Origin: Streptococcus macedonicus ACA-DC 198
Lineage (GTDB): Bacteria > Bacillota > Bacilli > Lactobacillales > Streptococcaceae
DNA: 64,000 bases
Assembly (NCBI GenBank): GCA_000283635.1
Contig: HE613569.1
Coordinates: 1,885,501-1,949,500 of the forward strand
Direction: 5' to 3'
Under the pieces are notes generated by a model that did no database searches, had not been told where the DNA came from, and saw only the letters and a program-made list of their open reading frames with translations. This document shows, in pieces, positions 49,901 through 54,541 of the stretch (the first letter of the stretch is position 1; each line of letters opens with the position of its first letter). A program made the translations under genes and the position numbers.

Positions 49901-52863
49901 ACAATCGGAGTTCCGTTTGGATCAACCATAACAGAACCATCGCTATCAAGAACACCGTAGAATACTGCTCCCTTATCAGTTATTGTTTTACCTGGATCAA
50001 CCAAGAGCACGTATTTATCATTCGAAACACTCGTATCAAGAACGGTTTCATTATGGACGATAACAGGAAGAAACTCTTTTTTCCAGATACCATAGTAAAC
50101 CAGTCCACCAGCCGGCATTTTAATGTTAGAAAAATCAACTGGATCGCCTAAGCCGTTTTTGGTATCATACCACCCTTTGAAGAGATAAGTTACACCGAAA
50201 ACATCCGTTTTCTTCGTAACATACTGCTTATAATCCGACGGAACAACCGGACTTACTGAGTCTAGGTAGGCTAAGTTTTCAGTCTTGACCGTTCCGTTTG
50301 CATCATTGGAAACAAACTTAACATCATAACGCTTTTTACGATAGTAAACTACCATATCTTCTGTAGTCAGCTTGGTTCTGGCAACACCTTCAGCCTCATT
50401 TTGGAACTTAACAAAATCGTAACCTTCTATAGGGGTGTAAATATATAGGTTACCAGCAACCCCATTGATTTTGAAAGAAGCAAACTCCTTATTTGTATCA
50501 ATGTCCACCATTTTTACGGTAGGCGTTGCATTAATTTGCCTAAACACATCCTCTTTAATGGTTTCATCAAAATTAAATTTAGGCAAGCTTGGACGACTAT
50601 AATAGATATTACGCGTTTCATTTTTCCAACCAACAACATTAGGCTGATCAAGATATTGAGTTAAGGGTTCGCCCCATTTAACATTTGCTGTTATCGTCAA
50701 AAACGCAACGTCACTTTCAGTAAAACTTACTGCCTTTGATGGAACTGAGTTTTTATATTGGGTTACAGTCCCATCTGTTAACATAATGTAACCTTGTGAA
50801 TTACGCTTTGCATAAGTAACAGTCAACTGTGTTTTTTTGCGTTCATAGTAAACATTTAAAACAGACTCACCGTCTCCATTAATCGTAACAGATGGTTCTT
50901 GGTTACTTGACAGAACATACTCAGCCGCTAGAGCACTCGGCATGGTAGATGTGATAATAGCCTCTGTCGTACCTGTCAATTCTTCAACAGAGCTAACAGC
51001 ATAATTAATACCAGCAAATGTCCGTGTTCCACTAGGTGTTTCTACAAGGTGAACAACTTTATACGGTGTATCTGTACGTGGTTGCCATTGCGCCTTAAGA
51101 TTGTAATTACGTGTTACTTCGGCATTAATATCTACTGCCTTATTTGTAGACTTATCCAACCATTGAACAAAATCATAACCTTTACGTTCTGGAGTCGGTA
51201 ACTTCCCTCCAGGGGAGTTGCTGGCTAAAGAACCATTATCAACATACATATTGTCAACTTCAGTACCACCCGCAGAATCAAAGTTGATGATTTTCTGATT
51301 TTTAACAACCGCATGAAGTTCTAAGTCGTTCGTAACAGGTGTGCTAAAGTCATACGCTTGCGCACCGTTAGCTGTTGTTGACCAATGAGAAAAGACGGTT
51401 GAATCTTTTGGCGATAGGAAGACGACATCTTTATCAGTTACCGTTTTACCAGCCTGCACTTCTTTAACACGAATAATGACACCCTCATCATCTTTAAAGA
51501 CAACCCGACGGCTATTATTATAGCGCGCTACAATACGCACCAACTCTTTGTTGTCTCCACCAACGGTAGTATCTTTTTTGAAACTCGTCGGTGTTGTAAA
51601 GTCAACTTTCGTATCCTCACCTTCGATATACCATCCCAAGAATACATCTTCCCCTGAGGAAGGAAGGCTTGGTTCACGCAAGGTTTCTCCGATACGAACA
51701 TACTGAGTTCCCAAGAGCTCATCATTGCTATAGAACTCAACAGCTGTGATATCCGTACCTTCAGTACCTGTATCTGCTGGTGTAGCATCCTCTACATTGA
51801 AAGTGATTTCATTAGTCGCACCTTCAGTGATAAGCATCGTTTGATTAGCCACAGGCTCTAATAATTTATAACCATTTAAAGCCGTCGTTGTCTCAATATC
51901 TACCGGTGCTTCTTCTACTGTCGCTGTTGCAACTTCATCAGTTGTTTCAACTTCTTTTTCTTTGTCTTCTCGATAAACTGCATCTCCGTTTTCATTCTTA
52001 TAGACAACGGAATACTTGATAATTACCTTACGTGTACGACGAGACACTTTGAAAACAATTTCGTTAGCACCACCATCGGTCACTTCTGCTTGTTGAGACG
52101 TTTCTCCCTCCAAACGATATGACGAAAGGTCGGCAACCGATACCATATCTGTTGCATCCACCGTTACTTTTGCTGAAGCTGTTGTACCTGCAGGAACGTT
52201 TTCAACAGTCTGAGTCTCTTCACGACGATAGATTTCTTTGCCGTCTCCGTCTTTATAGACAACAAAGTACTTAATCGCCACTTGACTCTGTTTCGGTTTA
52301 ACGGAAAAAGTTACCTCTGTATTGGCACCTTCTGTTACCGTTGCCTCTTTGCTATCCGATTCAGCCAATTCATAGTTTGCCAACTCAGATGCGCTTGTCA
52401 TATCAGTAGCATTTACCGGAATAGTCGCGGAAGCGGAACTTTGTTCAGTTGTTTCTGTGGTCGTGGTCCGTTGGACACGGTAAAGTTCCTTGCCACTCGC
52501 ATCTTTGTAGACAACGACATAATTAATCGTTGCCTGACGAGTTGCTTGTTCTGCAGCTGCTGGCGTCGTTCCTGACTCAGGAGTTCCAGTCGTCTCAGTG
52601 CCTGAAGTTGCTTCGGTGCCAGAGGCTGCTCCCGTGCCTGAAGTTGCTTCAGTACCAGACGCTGCTCCCGTGCCAGAGGCAGCCTCAGTACCTGAAGCTG
52701 CTTCTCCTCCCGTGGCAGTCGCTTCAGTACCAGTCGCTGGTGTCTCTGCCTTAACAGTGTTTGTTCCAAGAACCCCCACCAAAGCAATACCAATCAATAC
52801 CGAAGCGATTCCATTATTCAGTTTTCGGATAGAAAAGCGTTGTCTTTTATTCCAAAATTCCAT
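28981..52863 (-). CDS. Giant repetitive LPXTG surface protein, 7,960 residues
   Basis: A cell-wall-anchored surface protein, probably an adhesin or surface stalk. ATG at 52,863 is chosen because GGAGG lies five bases upstream; a longer frame to 52,890 lacks a ribosome site. Order: YSIRK-like signal peptide (FSIRKLNNGIASVLIG, cleavage likely after A39); Ala/Gly/Ser/Thr-rich stretch (40-105); three ~75-residue repeats beginning VVYKD(A/G)(S/D)G; several InlB-B-type repeats (GYDFVQW, FxGWY/W) to about residue 1,150; three diverged Ig-like/TSP3 units; then about 48.3 identical 131-residue units (about 1,572-7,900). It ends in the sortase signal LPETG, a hydrophobic helix and a KKRNKEDEE tail. The repeats are strongly acidic. 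The predicted mass exceeds 800 kDa. The ligand is unknown. The frame is unbroken throughout. Confidence 0.93.
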   Translation of the reverse strand: MEFWNKRQRFSIRKLNNGIASVLIGIALVGVLGTNTVKAETPATGTEATATGGEAASGTEAASGTGAASGTEATSGTGAASGTEATSGTETTGTPESGTTPAAAEQATRQATINYVVVYKDASGKELYRVQRTTTTETTEQSSASATIPVNATDMTSASELANYELAESDSKEATVTEGANTEVTFSVKPKQSQVAIKYFVVYKDGDGKEIYRREETQTVENVPAGTTASAKVTVDATDMVSVADLSSYRLEGETSQQAEVTDGGANEIVFKVSRRTRKVIIKYSVVYKNENGDAVYREDKEKEVETTDEVATATVEEAPVDIETTTALNGYKLLEPVANQTMLITEGATNEITFNVEDATPADTGTEGTDITAVEFYSNDELLGTQYVRIGETLREPSLPSSGEDVFLGWYIEGEDTKVDFTTPTSFKKDTTVGGDNKELVRIVARYNNSRRVVFKDDEGVIIRVKEVQAGKTVTDKDVVFLSPKDSTVFSHWSTTANGAQAYDFSTPVTNDLELHAVVKNQKIINFDSAGGTEVDNMYVDNGSLASNSPGGKLPTPERKGYDFVQWLDKSTNKAVDINAEVTRNYNLKAQWQPRTDTPYKVVHLVETPSGTRTFAGINYAVSSVEELTGTTEAIITSTMPSALAAEYVLSSNQEPSVTINGDGESVLNVYYERKKTQLTVTYAKRNSQGYIMLTDGTVTQYKNSVPSKAVSFTESDVAFLTITANVKWGEPLTQYLDQPNVVGWKNETRNIYYSRPSLPKFNFDETIKEDVFRQINATPTVKMVDIDTNKEFASFKINGVAGNLYIYTPIEGYDFVKFQNEAEGVARTKLTTEDMVVYYRKKRYDVKFVSNDANGTVKTENLAYLDSVSPVVPSDYKQYVTKKTDVFGVTYLFKGWYDTKNGLGDPVDFSNIKMPAGGLVYYGIWKKEFLPVIVHNETVLDTSVSNDKYVLLVDPGKTITDKGAVFYGVLDSDGSVMVDPNGTPIVDTSRTFDGTLTVNDKLNYDGTTLQPEWYRLVNGRLESVNPSTLQISKHGTIYVPVWNYPTKTLNYNANGGANPPTTSDLKFKENIAIADPGAMTPPKEGLVFVGWNTKADGKGTRYLPKHELQFNDFAGSSLELFAEWVTDPTTDKVTVTFDPNGGNGRVINTEYRKNQAFYVRNQGYNRPGYNLIGWTTDQTSTTSQYKTGQKISADHMTLYALWAEKLSAKVETSNVFIDKAKVDSDKVVVTPNYTEAKLTSSAIYGLSIDANGVIVGTPKAPSWYGVTDETRDVKIPVRVSLSVSRPTGNSTSEVVTVYVPVTIQRDTDGDGDPDVTDPDDDNDGIPDGEDSTQKVFTKLTATGKTITSMEGVAVPATQAVTINKKPSDVTSVTWPTGLTGLDIDSTGQLTGTPVVADWGTLETKSFVVPVEVAFNNPETGLIETAKTNVTIIVDRDTDRDGIPDKTDSDDDNDGIPDRQDSTSKVFTDLTATGKTKTVTEKARIASEKVVDSNKPYTKGVQGTLPTGLTGVSINDRGYISGAAVVTDWANDNETSRTFSIPVTVESYNALGNRVTTPAGILESVDTVVVLTVQRDTDGDGDPDVTDPDDDNDGIKDEDDKNPKTPDTNLPVITADDATVTEKAPISPIPVTVTDEDDDTIAIDPNDVTGLPDGLAYNPATEAIEGTPTVSDWGTTEESRDFPVEIKATDGAGNEATKTITITVQRDTDGDGDPDVTDPDDDNDGIKDEDDKNPKTPDTNLPVITADDATVTEKAPISPIPVTVTDEDDDTIAIDPNDVTGLPDGLAYNPATEAIEGTPTVSDWGTTEESRDFPVEIKATDGAGNEATKTITITVQRDTDGDGDPDVTDPDDDNDGIKDEDDKNPKTPDTNLPVITADDATVTEKAPISPIPVTVTDEDDDTIAIDPNDVTGLPDGLAYNPATEAIEGTPTVSDWGTTEESRDFPVEIKATDGAGNEATKTITITVQRDTDGDGDPDVTDPDDDNDGIKDEDDKNPKTPDTNLPVITADDATVTEKAPISPIPVTVTDEDDDTIAIDPNDVTGLPDGLAYNPATEAIEGTPTVSDWGTTEESRDFPVEIKATDGAGNEATKTITITVQRDTDGDGDPDVTDPDDDNDGIKDEDDKNPKTPDTNLPVITADDATVTEKAPISPIPVTVTDEDDDTIAIDPNDVTGLPDGLAYNPATEAIEGTPTVSDWGTTEESRDFPVEIKATDGAGNEATKTITITVQRDTDGDGDPDVTDPDDDNDGIKDEDDKNPKTPDTNLPVITADDATVTEKAPISPIPVTVTDEDDDTIAIDPNDVTGLPDGLAYNPATEAIEGTPTVSDWGTTEESRDFPVEIKATDGAGNEATKTITITVQRDTDGDGDPDVTDPDDDNDGIKDEDDKNPKTPDTNLPVITADDATVTEKAPISPIPVTVTDEDDDTIAIDPNDVTGLPDGLAYNPATEAIEGTPTVSDWGTTEESRDFPVEIKATDGAGNEATKTITITVQRDTDGDGDPDVTDPDDDNDGIKDEDDKNPKTPDTNLPVITADDATVTEKAPISPIPVTVTDEDDDTIAIDPNDVTGLPDGLAYNPATEAIEGTPTVSDWGTTEESRDFPVEIKATDGAGNEATKTITITVQRDTDGDGDPDVTDPDDDNDGIKDEDDKNPKTPDTNLPVITADDATVTEKAPISPIPVTVTDEDDDTIAIDPNDVTGLPDGLAYNPATEAIEGTPTVSDWGTTEESRDFPVEIKATDGAGNEATKTITITVQRDTDGDGDPDVTDPDDDNDGIKDEDDKNPKTPDTNLPVITADDATVTEKAPISPIPVTVTDEDDDTIAIDPNDVTGLPDGLAYNPATEAIEGTPTVSDWGTTEESRDFPVEIKATDGAGNEATKTITITVQRDTDGDGDPDVTDPDDDNDGIKDEDDKNPKTPDTNLPVITADDATVTEKAPISPIPVTVTDEDDDTIAIDPNDVTGLPDGLAYNPATEAIEGTPTVSDWGTTEESRDFPVEIKATDGAGNEATKTITITVQRDTDGDGDPDVTDPDDDNDGIKDEDDKNPKTPDTNLPVITADDATVTEKAPISPIPVTVTDEDDDTIAIDPNDVTGLPDGLAYNPATEAIEGTPTVSDWGTTEESRDFPVEIKATDGAGNEATKTITITVQRDTDGDGDPDVTDPDDDNDGIKDEDDKNPKTPDTNLPVITADDATVTEKAPISPIPVTVTDEDDDTIAIDPNDVTGLPDGLAYNPATEAIEGTPTVSDWGTTEESRDFPVEIKATDGAGNEATKTITITVQRDTDGDGDPDVTDPDDDNDGIKDEDDKNPKTPDTNLPVITADDATVTEKAPISPIPVTVTDEDDDTIAIDPNDVTGLPDGLAYNPATEAIEGTPTVSDWGTTEESRDFPVEIKATDGAGNEATKTITITVQRDTDGDGDPDVTDPDDDNDGIKDEDDKNPKTPDTNLPVITADDATVTEKAPISPIPVTVTDEDDDTIAIDPNDVTGLPDGLAYNPATEAIEGTPTVSDWGTTEESRDFPVEIKATDGAGNEATKTITITVQRDTDGDGDPDVTDPDDDNDGIKDEDDKNPKTPDTNLPVITADDATVTEKAPISPIPVTVTDEDDDTIAIDPNDVTGLPDGLAYNPATEAIEGTPTVSDWGTTEESRDFPVEIKATDGAGNEATKTITITVQRDTDGDGDPDVTDPDDDNDGIKDEDDKNPKTPDTNLPVITADDATVTEKAPISPIPVTVTDEDDDTIAIDPNDVTGLPDGLAYNPATEAIEGTPTVSDWGTTEESRDFPVEIKATDGAGNEATKTITITVQRDTDGDGDPDVTDPDDDNDGIKDEDDKNPKTPDTNLPVITADDATVTEKAPISPIPVTVTDEDDDTIAIDPNDVTGLPDGLAYNPATEAIEGTPTVSDWGTTEESRDFPVEIKATDGAGNEATKTITITVQRDTDGDGDPDVTDPDDDNDGIKDEDDKNPKTPDTNLPVITADDATVTEKAPISPIPVTVTDEDDDTIAIDPNDVTGLPDGLAYNPATEAIEGTPTVSDWGTTEESRDFPVEIKATDGAGNEATKTITITVQRDTDGDGDPDVTDPDDDNDGIKDEDDKNPKTPDTNLPVITADDATVTEKAPISPIPVTVTDEDDDTIAIDPNDVTGLPDGLAYNPATEAIEGTPTVSDWGTTEESRDFPVEIKATDGAGNEATKTITITVQRDTDGDGDPDVTDPDDDNDGIKDEDDKNPKTPDTNLPVITADDATVTEKAPISPIPVTVTDEDDDTIAIDPNDVTGLPDGLAYNPATEAIEGTPTVSDWGTTEESRDFPVEIKATDGAGNEATKTITITVQRDTDGDGDPDVTDPDDDNDGIKDEDDKNPKTPDTNLPVITADDATVTEKAPISPIPVTVTDEDDDTIAIDPNDVTGLPDGLAYNPATEAIEGTPTVSDWGTTEESRDFPVEIKATDGAGNEATKTITITVQRDTDGDGDPDVTDPDDDNDGIKDEDDKNPKTPDTNLPVITADDATVTEKAPISPIPVTVTDEDDDTIAIDPNDVTGLPDGLAYNPATEAIEGTPTVSDWGTTEESRDFPVEIKATDGAGNEATKTITITVQRDTDGDGDPDVTDPDDDNDGIKDEDDKNPKTPDTNLPVITADDATVTEKAPISPIPVTVTDEDDDTIAIDPNDVTGLPDGLAYNPATEAIEGTPTVSDWGTTEESRDFPVEIKATDGAGNEATKTITITVQRDTDGDGDPDVTDPDDDNDGIKDEDDKNPKTPDTNLPVITADDATVTEKAPISPIPVTVTDEDDDTIAIDPNDVTGLPDGLAYNPATEAIEGTPTVSDWGTTEESRDFPVEIKATDGAGNEATKTITITVQRDTDGDGDPDVTDPDDDNDGIKDEDDKNPKTPDTNLPVITADDATVTEKAPISPIPVTVTDEDDDTIAIDPNDVTGLPDGLAYNPATEAIEGTPTVSDWGTTEESRDFPVEIKATDGAGNEATKTITITVQRDTDGDGDPDVTDPDDDNDGIKDEDDKNPKTPDTNLPVITADDATVTEKAPISPIPVTVTDEDDDTIAIDPNDVTGLPDGLAYNPATEAIEGTPTVSDWGTTEESRDFPVEIKATDGAGNEATKTITITVQRDTDGDGDPDVTDPDDDNDGIKDEDDKNPKTPDTNLPVITADDATVTEKAPISPIPVTVTDEDDDTIAIDPNDVTGLPDGLAYNPATEAIEGTPTVSDWGTTEESRDFPVEIKATDGAGNEATKTITITVQRDTDGDGDPDVTDPDDDNDGIKDEDDKNPKTPDTNLPVITADDATVTEKAPISPIPVTVTDEDDDTIAIDPNDVTGLPDGLAYNPATEAIEGTPTVSDWGTTEESRDFPVEIKATDGAGNEATKTITITVQRDTDGDGDPDVTDPDDDNDGIKDEDDKNPKTPDTNLPVITADDATVTEKAPISPIPVTVTDEDDDTIAIDPNDVTGLPDGLAYNPATEAIEGTPTVSDWGTTEESRDFPVEIKATDGAGNEATKTITITVQRDTDGDGDPDVTDPDDDNDGIKDEDDKNPKTPDTNLPVITADDATVTEKAPISPIPVTVTDEDDDTIAIDPNDVTGLPDGLAYNPATEAIEGTPTVSDWGTTEESRDFPVEIKATDGAGNEATKTITITVQRDTDGDGDPDVTDPDDDNDGIKDEDDKNPKTPDTNLPVITADDATVTEKAPISPIPVTVTDEDDDTIAIDPNDVTGLPDGLAYNPATEAIEGTPTVSDWGTTEESRDFPVEIKATDGAGNEATKTITITVQRDTDGDGDPDVTDPDDDNDGIKDEDDKNPKTPDTNLPVITADDATVTEKAPISPIPVTVTDEDDDTIAIDPNDVTGLPDGLAYNPATEAIEGTPTVSDWGTTEESRDFPVEIKATDGAGNEATKTITITVQRDTDGDGDPDVTDPDDDNDGIKDEDDKNPKTPDTNLPVITADDATVTEKAPISPIPVTVTDEDDDTIAIDPNDVTGLPDGLAYNPATEAIEGTPTVSDWGTTEESRDFPVEIKATDGAGNEATKTITITVQRDTDGDGDPDVTDPDDDNDGIKDEDDKNPKTPDTNLPVITADDATVTEKAPISPIPVTVTDEDDDTIAIDPNDVTGLPDGLAYNPATEAIEGTPTVSDWGTTEESRDFPVEIKATDGAGNEATKTITITVQRDTDGDGDPDVTDPDDDNDGIKDEDDKNPKTPDTNLPVITADDATVTEKAPISPIPVTVTDEDDDTIAIDPNDVTGLPDGLAYNPATEAIEGTPTVSDWGTTEESRDFPVEIKATDGAGNEATKTITITVQRDTDGDGDPDVTDPDDDNDGIKDEDDKNPKTPDTNLPVITADDATVTEKAPISPIPVTVTDEDDDTIAIDPNDVTGLPDGLAYNPATEAIEGTPTVSDWGTTEESRDFPVEIKATDGAGNEATKTITITVQRDTDGDGDPDVTDPDDDNDGIKDEDDKNPKTPDTNLPVITADDATVTEKAPISPIPVTVTDEDDDTIAIDPNDVTGLPDGLAYNPATEAIEGTPTVSDWGTTEESRDFPVEIKATDGAGNEATKTITITVQRDTDGDGDPDVTDPDDDNDGIKDEDDKNPKTPDTNLPVITADDATVTEKAPISPIPVTVTDEDDDTIAIDPNDVTGLPDGLAYNPATEAIEGTPTVSDWGTTEESRDFPVEIKATDGAGNEATKTITITVQRDTDGDGDPDVTDPDDDNDGIKDEDDKNPKTPDTNLPVITADDATVTEKAPISPIPVTVTDEDDDTIAIDPNDVTGLPDGLAYNPATEAIEGTPTVSDWGTTEESRDFPVEIKATDGAGNEATKTITITVQRDTDGDGDPDVTDPDDDNDGIKDEDDKNPKTPDTNLPVITADDATVTEKAPISPIPVTVTDEDDDTIAIDPNDVTGLPDGLAYNPATEAIEGTPTVSDWGTTEESRDFPVEIKATDGAGNEATKTITITVQRDTDGDGDPDVTDPDDDNDGIKDEDDKNPKTPDTNLPVITADDATVTEKAPISPIPVTVTDEDDDTIAIDPNDVTGLPDGLAYNPATEAIEGTPTVSDWGTTEESRDFPVEIKATDGAGNEATKTITITVQRDTDGDGDPDVTDPDDDNDGIKDEDDKNPKTPDTNLPVITADDATVTEKAPISPIPVTVTDEDDDTIAIDPNDVTGLPDGLAYNPATEAIEGTPTVSDWGTTEESRDFPVEIKATDGAGNEATKTITITVQRDTDGDGDPDVTDPDDDNDGIKDEDDKNPKTPDTNLPVITADDATVTEKAPISPIPVTVTDEDDDTIAIDPNDVTGLPDGLAYNPATEAIEGTPTVSDWGTTEESRDFPVEIKATDGAGNEATKTITITVQRDTDGDGDPDVTDPDDDNDGIKDEDDKNPKTPDTNLPVITADDATVTEKAPISPIPVTVTDEDDDTIAIDPNDVTGLPDGLAYNPATEAIEGTPTVSDWGTTEESRDFPVEIKATDGAGNEATKTITITVQRDTDGDGDPDVTDPDDDNDGIKDEDDKNPKTPDTNLPVITADDATVTEKAPISPIPVTVTDEDDDTIAIDPNDVTGLPDGLAYNPATEAIEGTPTVSDWGTTEESRDFPVEIKATDGAGNEATKTITITVQRDTDGDGDPDVTDPDDDNDGIKDEDDKNPKTPDTNLPVITADDATVTEKAPISPIPVTVTDEDDDTIAIDPNDVTGLPDGLAYNPATEAIEGTPTVSDWGTTEESRDFPVEIKATDGAGNEATKTITITVQRDTDGDGDPDVTDPDDDNDGIKDEDDKNPKTPDTNLPVITADDATVTEKAPISPIPVTVTDEDDDTIAIDPNDVTGLPDGLAYNPATEAIEGTPTVSDWGTTEESRDFPVEIKATDGAGNEATKTITITVQRDTDGDGDPDVTDPDDDNDGIKDEDDKNPKTPDTNLPVAPTHDKGTVAPTTPTEEKKAMLPETGVEDSSSLPIIGALLLGLSGLLVSGKKRNKEDEE
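29162..48148 (-). repeat. About 48.3 tandem copies of a 393-bp unit inside the surface protein
   Basis: The unit recurs every 393 bp, from 29,162 to 48,148 (18,987 bp), and every copy I compared is identical at the nucleotide level. Each encodes 131 residues: an Ig-like/putative-Ig (He_PIG-like) fold with GLPDGLAYNPATEAIEGTPT, then a TSP3-like segment DTDGDGDPDVTDPDDDNDG with Ca2+-binding spacing. By my count one unit has 26 Asp and 9 Glu against 8 Lys/Arg. Flanking units at the N-terminal side are diverged, so the array expanded from one ancestor. The copy number should be treated as assembly-dependent. Confidence 0.95.
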
Positions 52864-53008
52864 AAGATCCTCCAAATATCTTATTTGCAAATTGTTAGCA
52901 TAAATAATTACATATTTCTAATGTTTTTCACATCAGATACCCTCACTTCTCGTGTCTGCGTTAACAATCAGTAAGAATTGCATTTGTGTAAACTATTAAT
53001 AGATTACA

Positions 53009-53014
53009 ATTATA
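53009..53014 (-). promoter_or_regulatory. Extended -10 of the surface-protein gene
   Basis: TGATATAAT on the minus strand (TATAAT at 53,009-53,014) with no clear -35, giving a 5' untranslated region of about 140 bases before ATG 52,863. It overlaps the end of an older membrane-protein remnant. Confidence 0.5.
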
Positions 53015-53172
53015 TCACAAAAAATGCTCCAATTACTCCTCAAAAAGCTCCTCAAAAATCAATTAAATCACCTAAAGTAAATTCTGGACTGAAGGTAATT
53101 ATTAAAAATACCATCATAAGTATTAAAATTTTTAAAGTGATGATTAGCCATTCTTCTTTTTATTAATTCATT
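53010..53172 (-). pseudogene. Remnant of a small membrane-protein N-terminus with two TGA codons
   Basis: Read from the IS edge, the frame gives a hydrophobic helix (LIITLKILILMMVFLIITFS), then EFTLGDLIDF-stop-GAF-stop-GVIGAFFVI. Both stops are TGA (53,052-53,054 and 53,040-53,042) at positions where relatives of the pattern GDL(I)xFWGxxLGGIIG have Trp or similar residues. The same N-terminal pattern occurs in the intact gene at 58,374-59,171. It is interpreted as a decayed paralogue cut by the IS. Confidence 0.45.
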
Positions 53173-53214
53173 GACCTAGTCAAGCATTTTTGTAACACTA
53201 GTGTATAAAATTTC

Positions 53215-54009
53215 TTACGCTGCACGACATCGTGCAGCATAAGGTGTAAGTCCACCGTTTGCACGATGTGGTCTTACGTGATTATATTTCCCATAAACAA
53301 ATTCATAGAGCTTTTGGTCAAGAATGTCATTTGAATCAAACTTGTAGAGATAATAGAATTCGTGTTTGAGCGTATTGTAGAATCTTTCCATAACGGCATT
53401 GTCATATGGACAGCCTGCTTTGCTCATACTTTGTTGGACATAGTTTTTATCACAAAATTTATTGAATTCTTTTGCGGTAAATTGACGCCCTTGATCAGAA
53501 TGCAGGATAATTCCTTTTGCTGGTTTTCGACGTTCTAGTGCGATTTTCAAGGTTTCCTTTGCCAACTCAGTATCGATATGACTGCTGTTTAATGATGCAA
53601 CCACTTCACGACCGCAAAGGTCTATAATCGTGCAATTGTAACGCATTGTTCCATCTGGACGAGTTAAATATGTAAAATCAGTACACCATATTTTATTGGG
53701 TTCTTTTACATCAAATTCCCTATTCAGAAGGTTTGGAAAGATTTTATTGGCAGTTCCTTTTACATAGTTTGGTTTCTTTCGACGTGTGATGGAACGTAAG
53801 CCCAATTCATTCATAAAATGATGTATTGTCAGATCTGAACGAATGCTTCCGATACCCTTAAGATAATCGTTCATCATTCGGTATCCAGGAACTCCATTTT
53901 CGCGGTGGTAGATTTCAACAATTTTACGTTGAATCTCTGCCTTTTCCTGACGATAAGCATGTTTTTTGTTTTTAAGATAATTATAGTAAGCATTTGAACA
54001 GATGTTCAT
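53215..54009 (-). CDS. IS3-family transposase OrfB (copy 2)
   Basis: 264 residues, the catalytic part of an IS3/IS150-type transposase; the DDE motifs match those of copy 1. It differs from copy 1 by a couple of residues near the N-terminus (NICS for NICP, KKHA for KKYA). The coding frame continues upstream of the internal Met to the orfA frameshift site, so the active product is an OrfAB fusion. Confidence 0.93.
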   Translation of the reverse strand: MNICSNAYYNYLKNKKHAYRQEKAEIQRKIVEIYHRENGVPGYRMMNDYLKGIGSIRSDLTIHHFMNELGLRSITRRKKPNYVKGTANKIFPNLLNREFDVKEPNKIWCTDFTYLTRPDGTMRYNCTIIDLCGREVVASLNSSHIDTELAKETLKIALERRKPAKGIILHSDQGRQFTAKEFNKFCDKNYVQQSMSKAGCPYDNAVMERFYNTLKHEFYYLYKFDSNDILDQKLYEFVYGKYNHVRPHRANGGLTPYAARCRAA

Positions 54010-54110
54010 TCTTCTAAGAAGCCATCTGACCCCAAATGTCTGTTGATATTTCTGGATGAACTGGTACTGAGCTAATCGATTTCCTTCGCAAAGAATGCTG
54101 CCGCTTTTTT

Positions 54111-54359
54111 TTAAAAATCATTTTCCTTTTTGAGTTCTTCAATTTCTTTGCGTAGCTTTTTTGCAACTTCGTATGAATCAGATTCTTCCCGTTTTGTTGG
54201 GCTGTTATCGCATTCTTTGCGGTATTGCTGTAACCAGTATGTCAGCGTGCCTTGTCCAAGATTATATTCTTCGGTCAGGCTTTTCTTGGTTCGTCCCTCT
54301 TCCAGATAGAGGCGAAGAACCTTTTGTTTGAGCTCAGGCTCGTAACGATTATTTGTCAT
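54111..54359 (-). CDS. IS3-family OrfA (copy 2)
   Basis: 82 residues with an N-terminal HTH (RYEPELKQKVLRLYLEEGR) and a Lys/Glu-rich coiled helix, starting at ATG 54,359 behind GGAGATG. It ends KKENDF at a TTTTT-AAAAAAAA slippery run. Slipping back one base there reads on into FLKKSGSILCEGNRLAQYQ and OrfB, the usual programmed -1 frameshift. This is the only copy with a valid orfA start. Confidence 0.9.
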   Translation of the reverse strand: MTNNRYEPELKQKVLRLYLEEGRTKKSLTEEYNLGQGTLTYWLQQYRKECDNSPTKREESDSYEVAKKLRKEIEELKKENDF

Positions 54360-54541
54360 TGTAACATCTCCTTGGATTATGTATGTATTTTACCAAACTA
54401 TACACAGGTGTTACAACTTAATTATATCAGGTCAATGTATCGCTAGTTAAACTTATATATATGAATTATAAAACGCACTAAACCTATACAAATTAAGCTG
54501 TTTAATAACAAAATCTACGAGACAATCACTTTATTATTTTA

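Larger units (their letters stand above)
53173..54433 (-). mobile_element. IS3-family element, copy 2
   Basis: 1,261 bp, same orientation and ends as copy 1, with both reading frames intact. No target duplication is seen at its flanks (CATT and AATG), suggesting rearrangement after insertion. Confidence 0.9.

Noticed and set aside
53040-53054. TGA read as Trp (alternative genetic code)
   Set aside because: All other genes in the window use TGA as stop or TGG for Trp; two TGA codons in a truncated remnant are better explained as decay.
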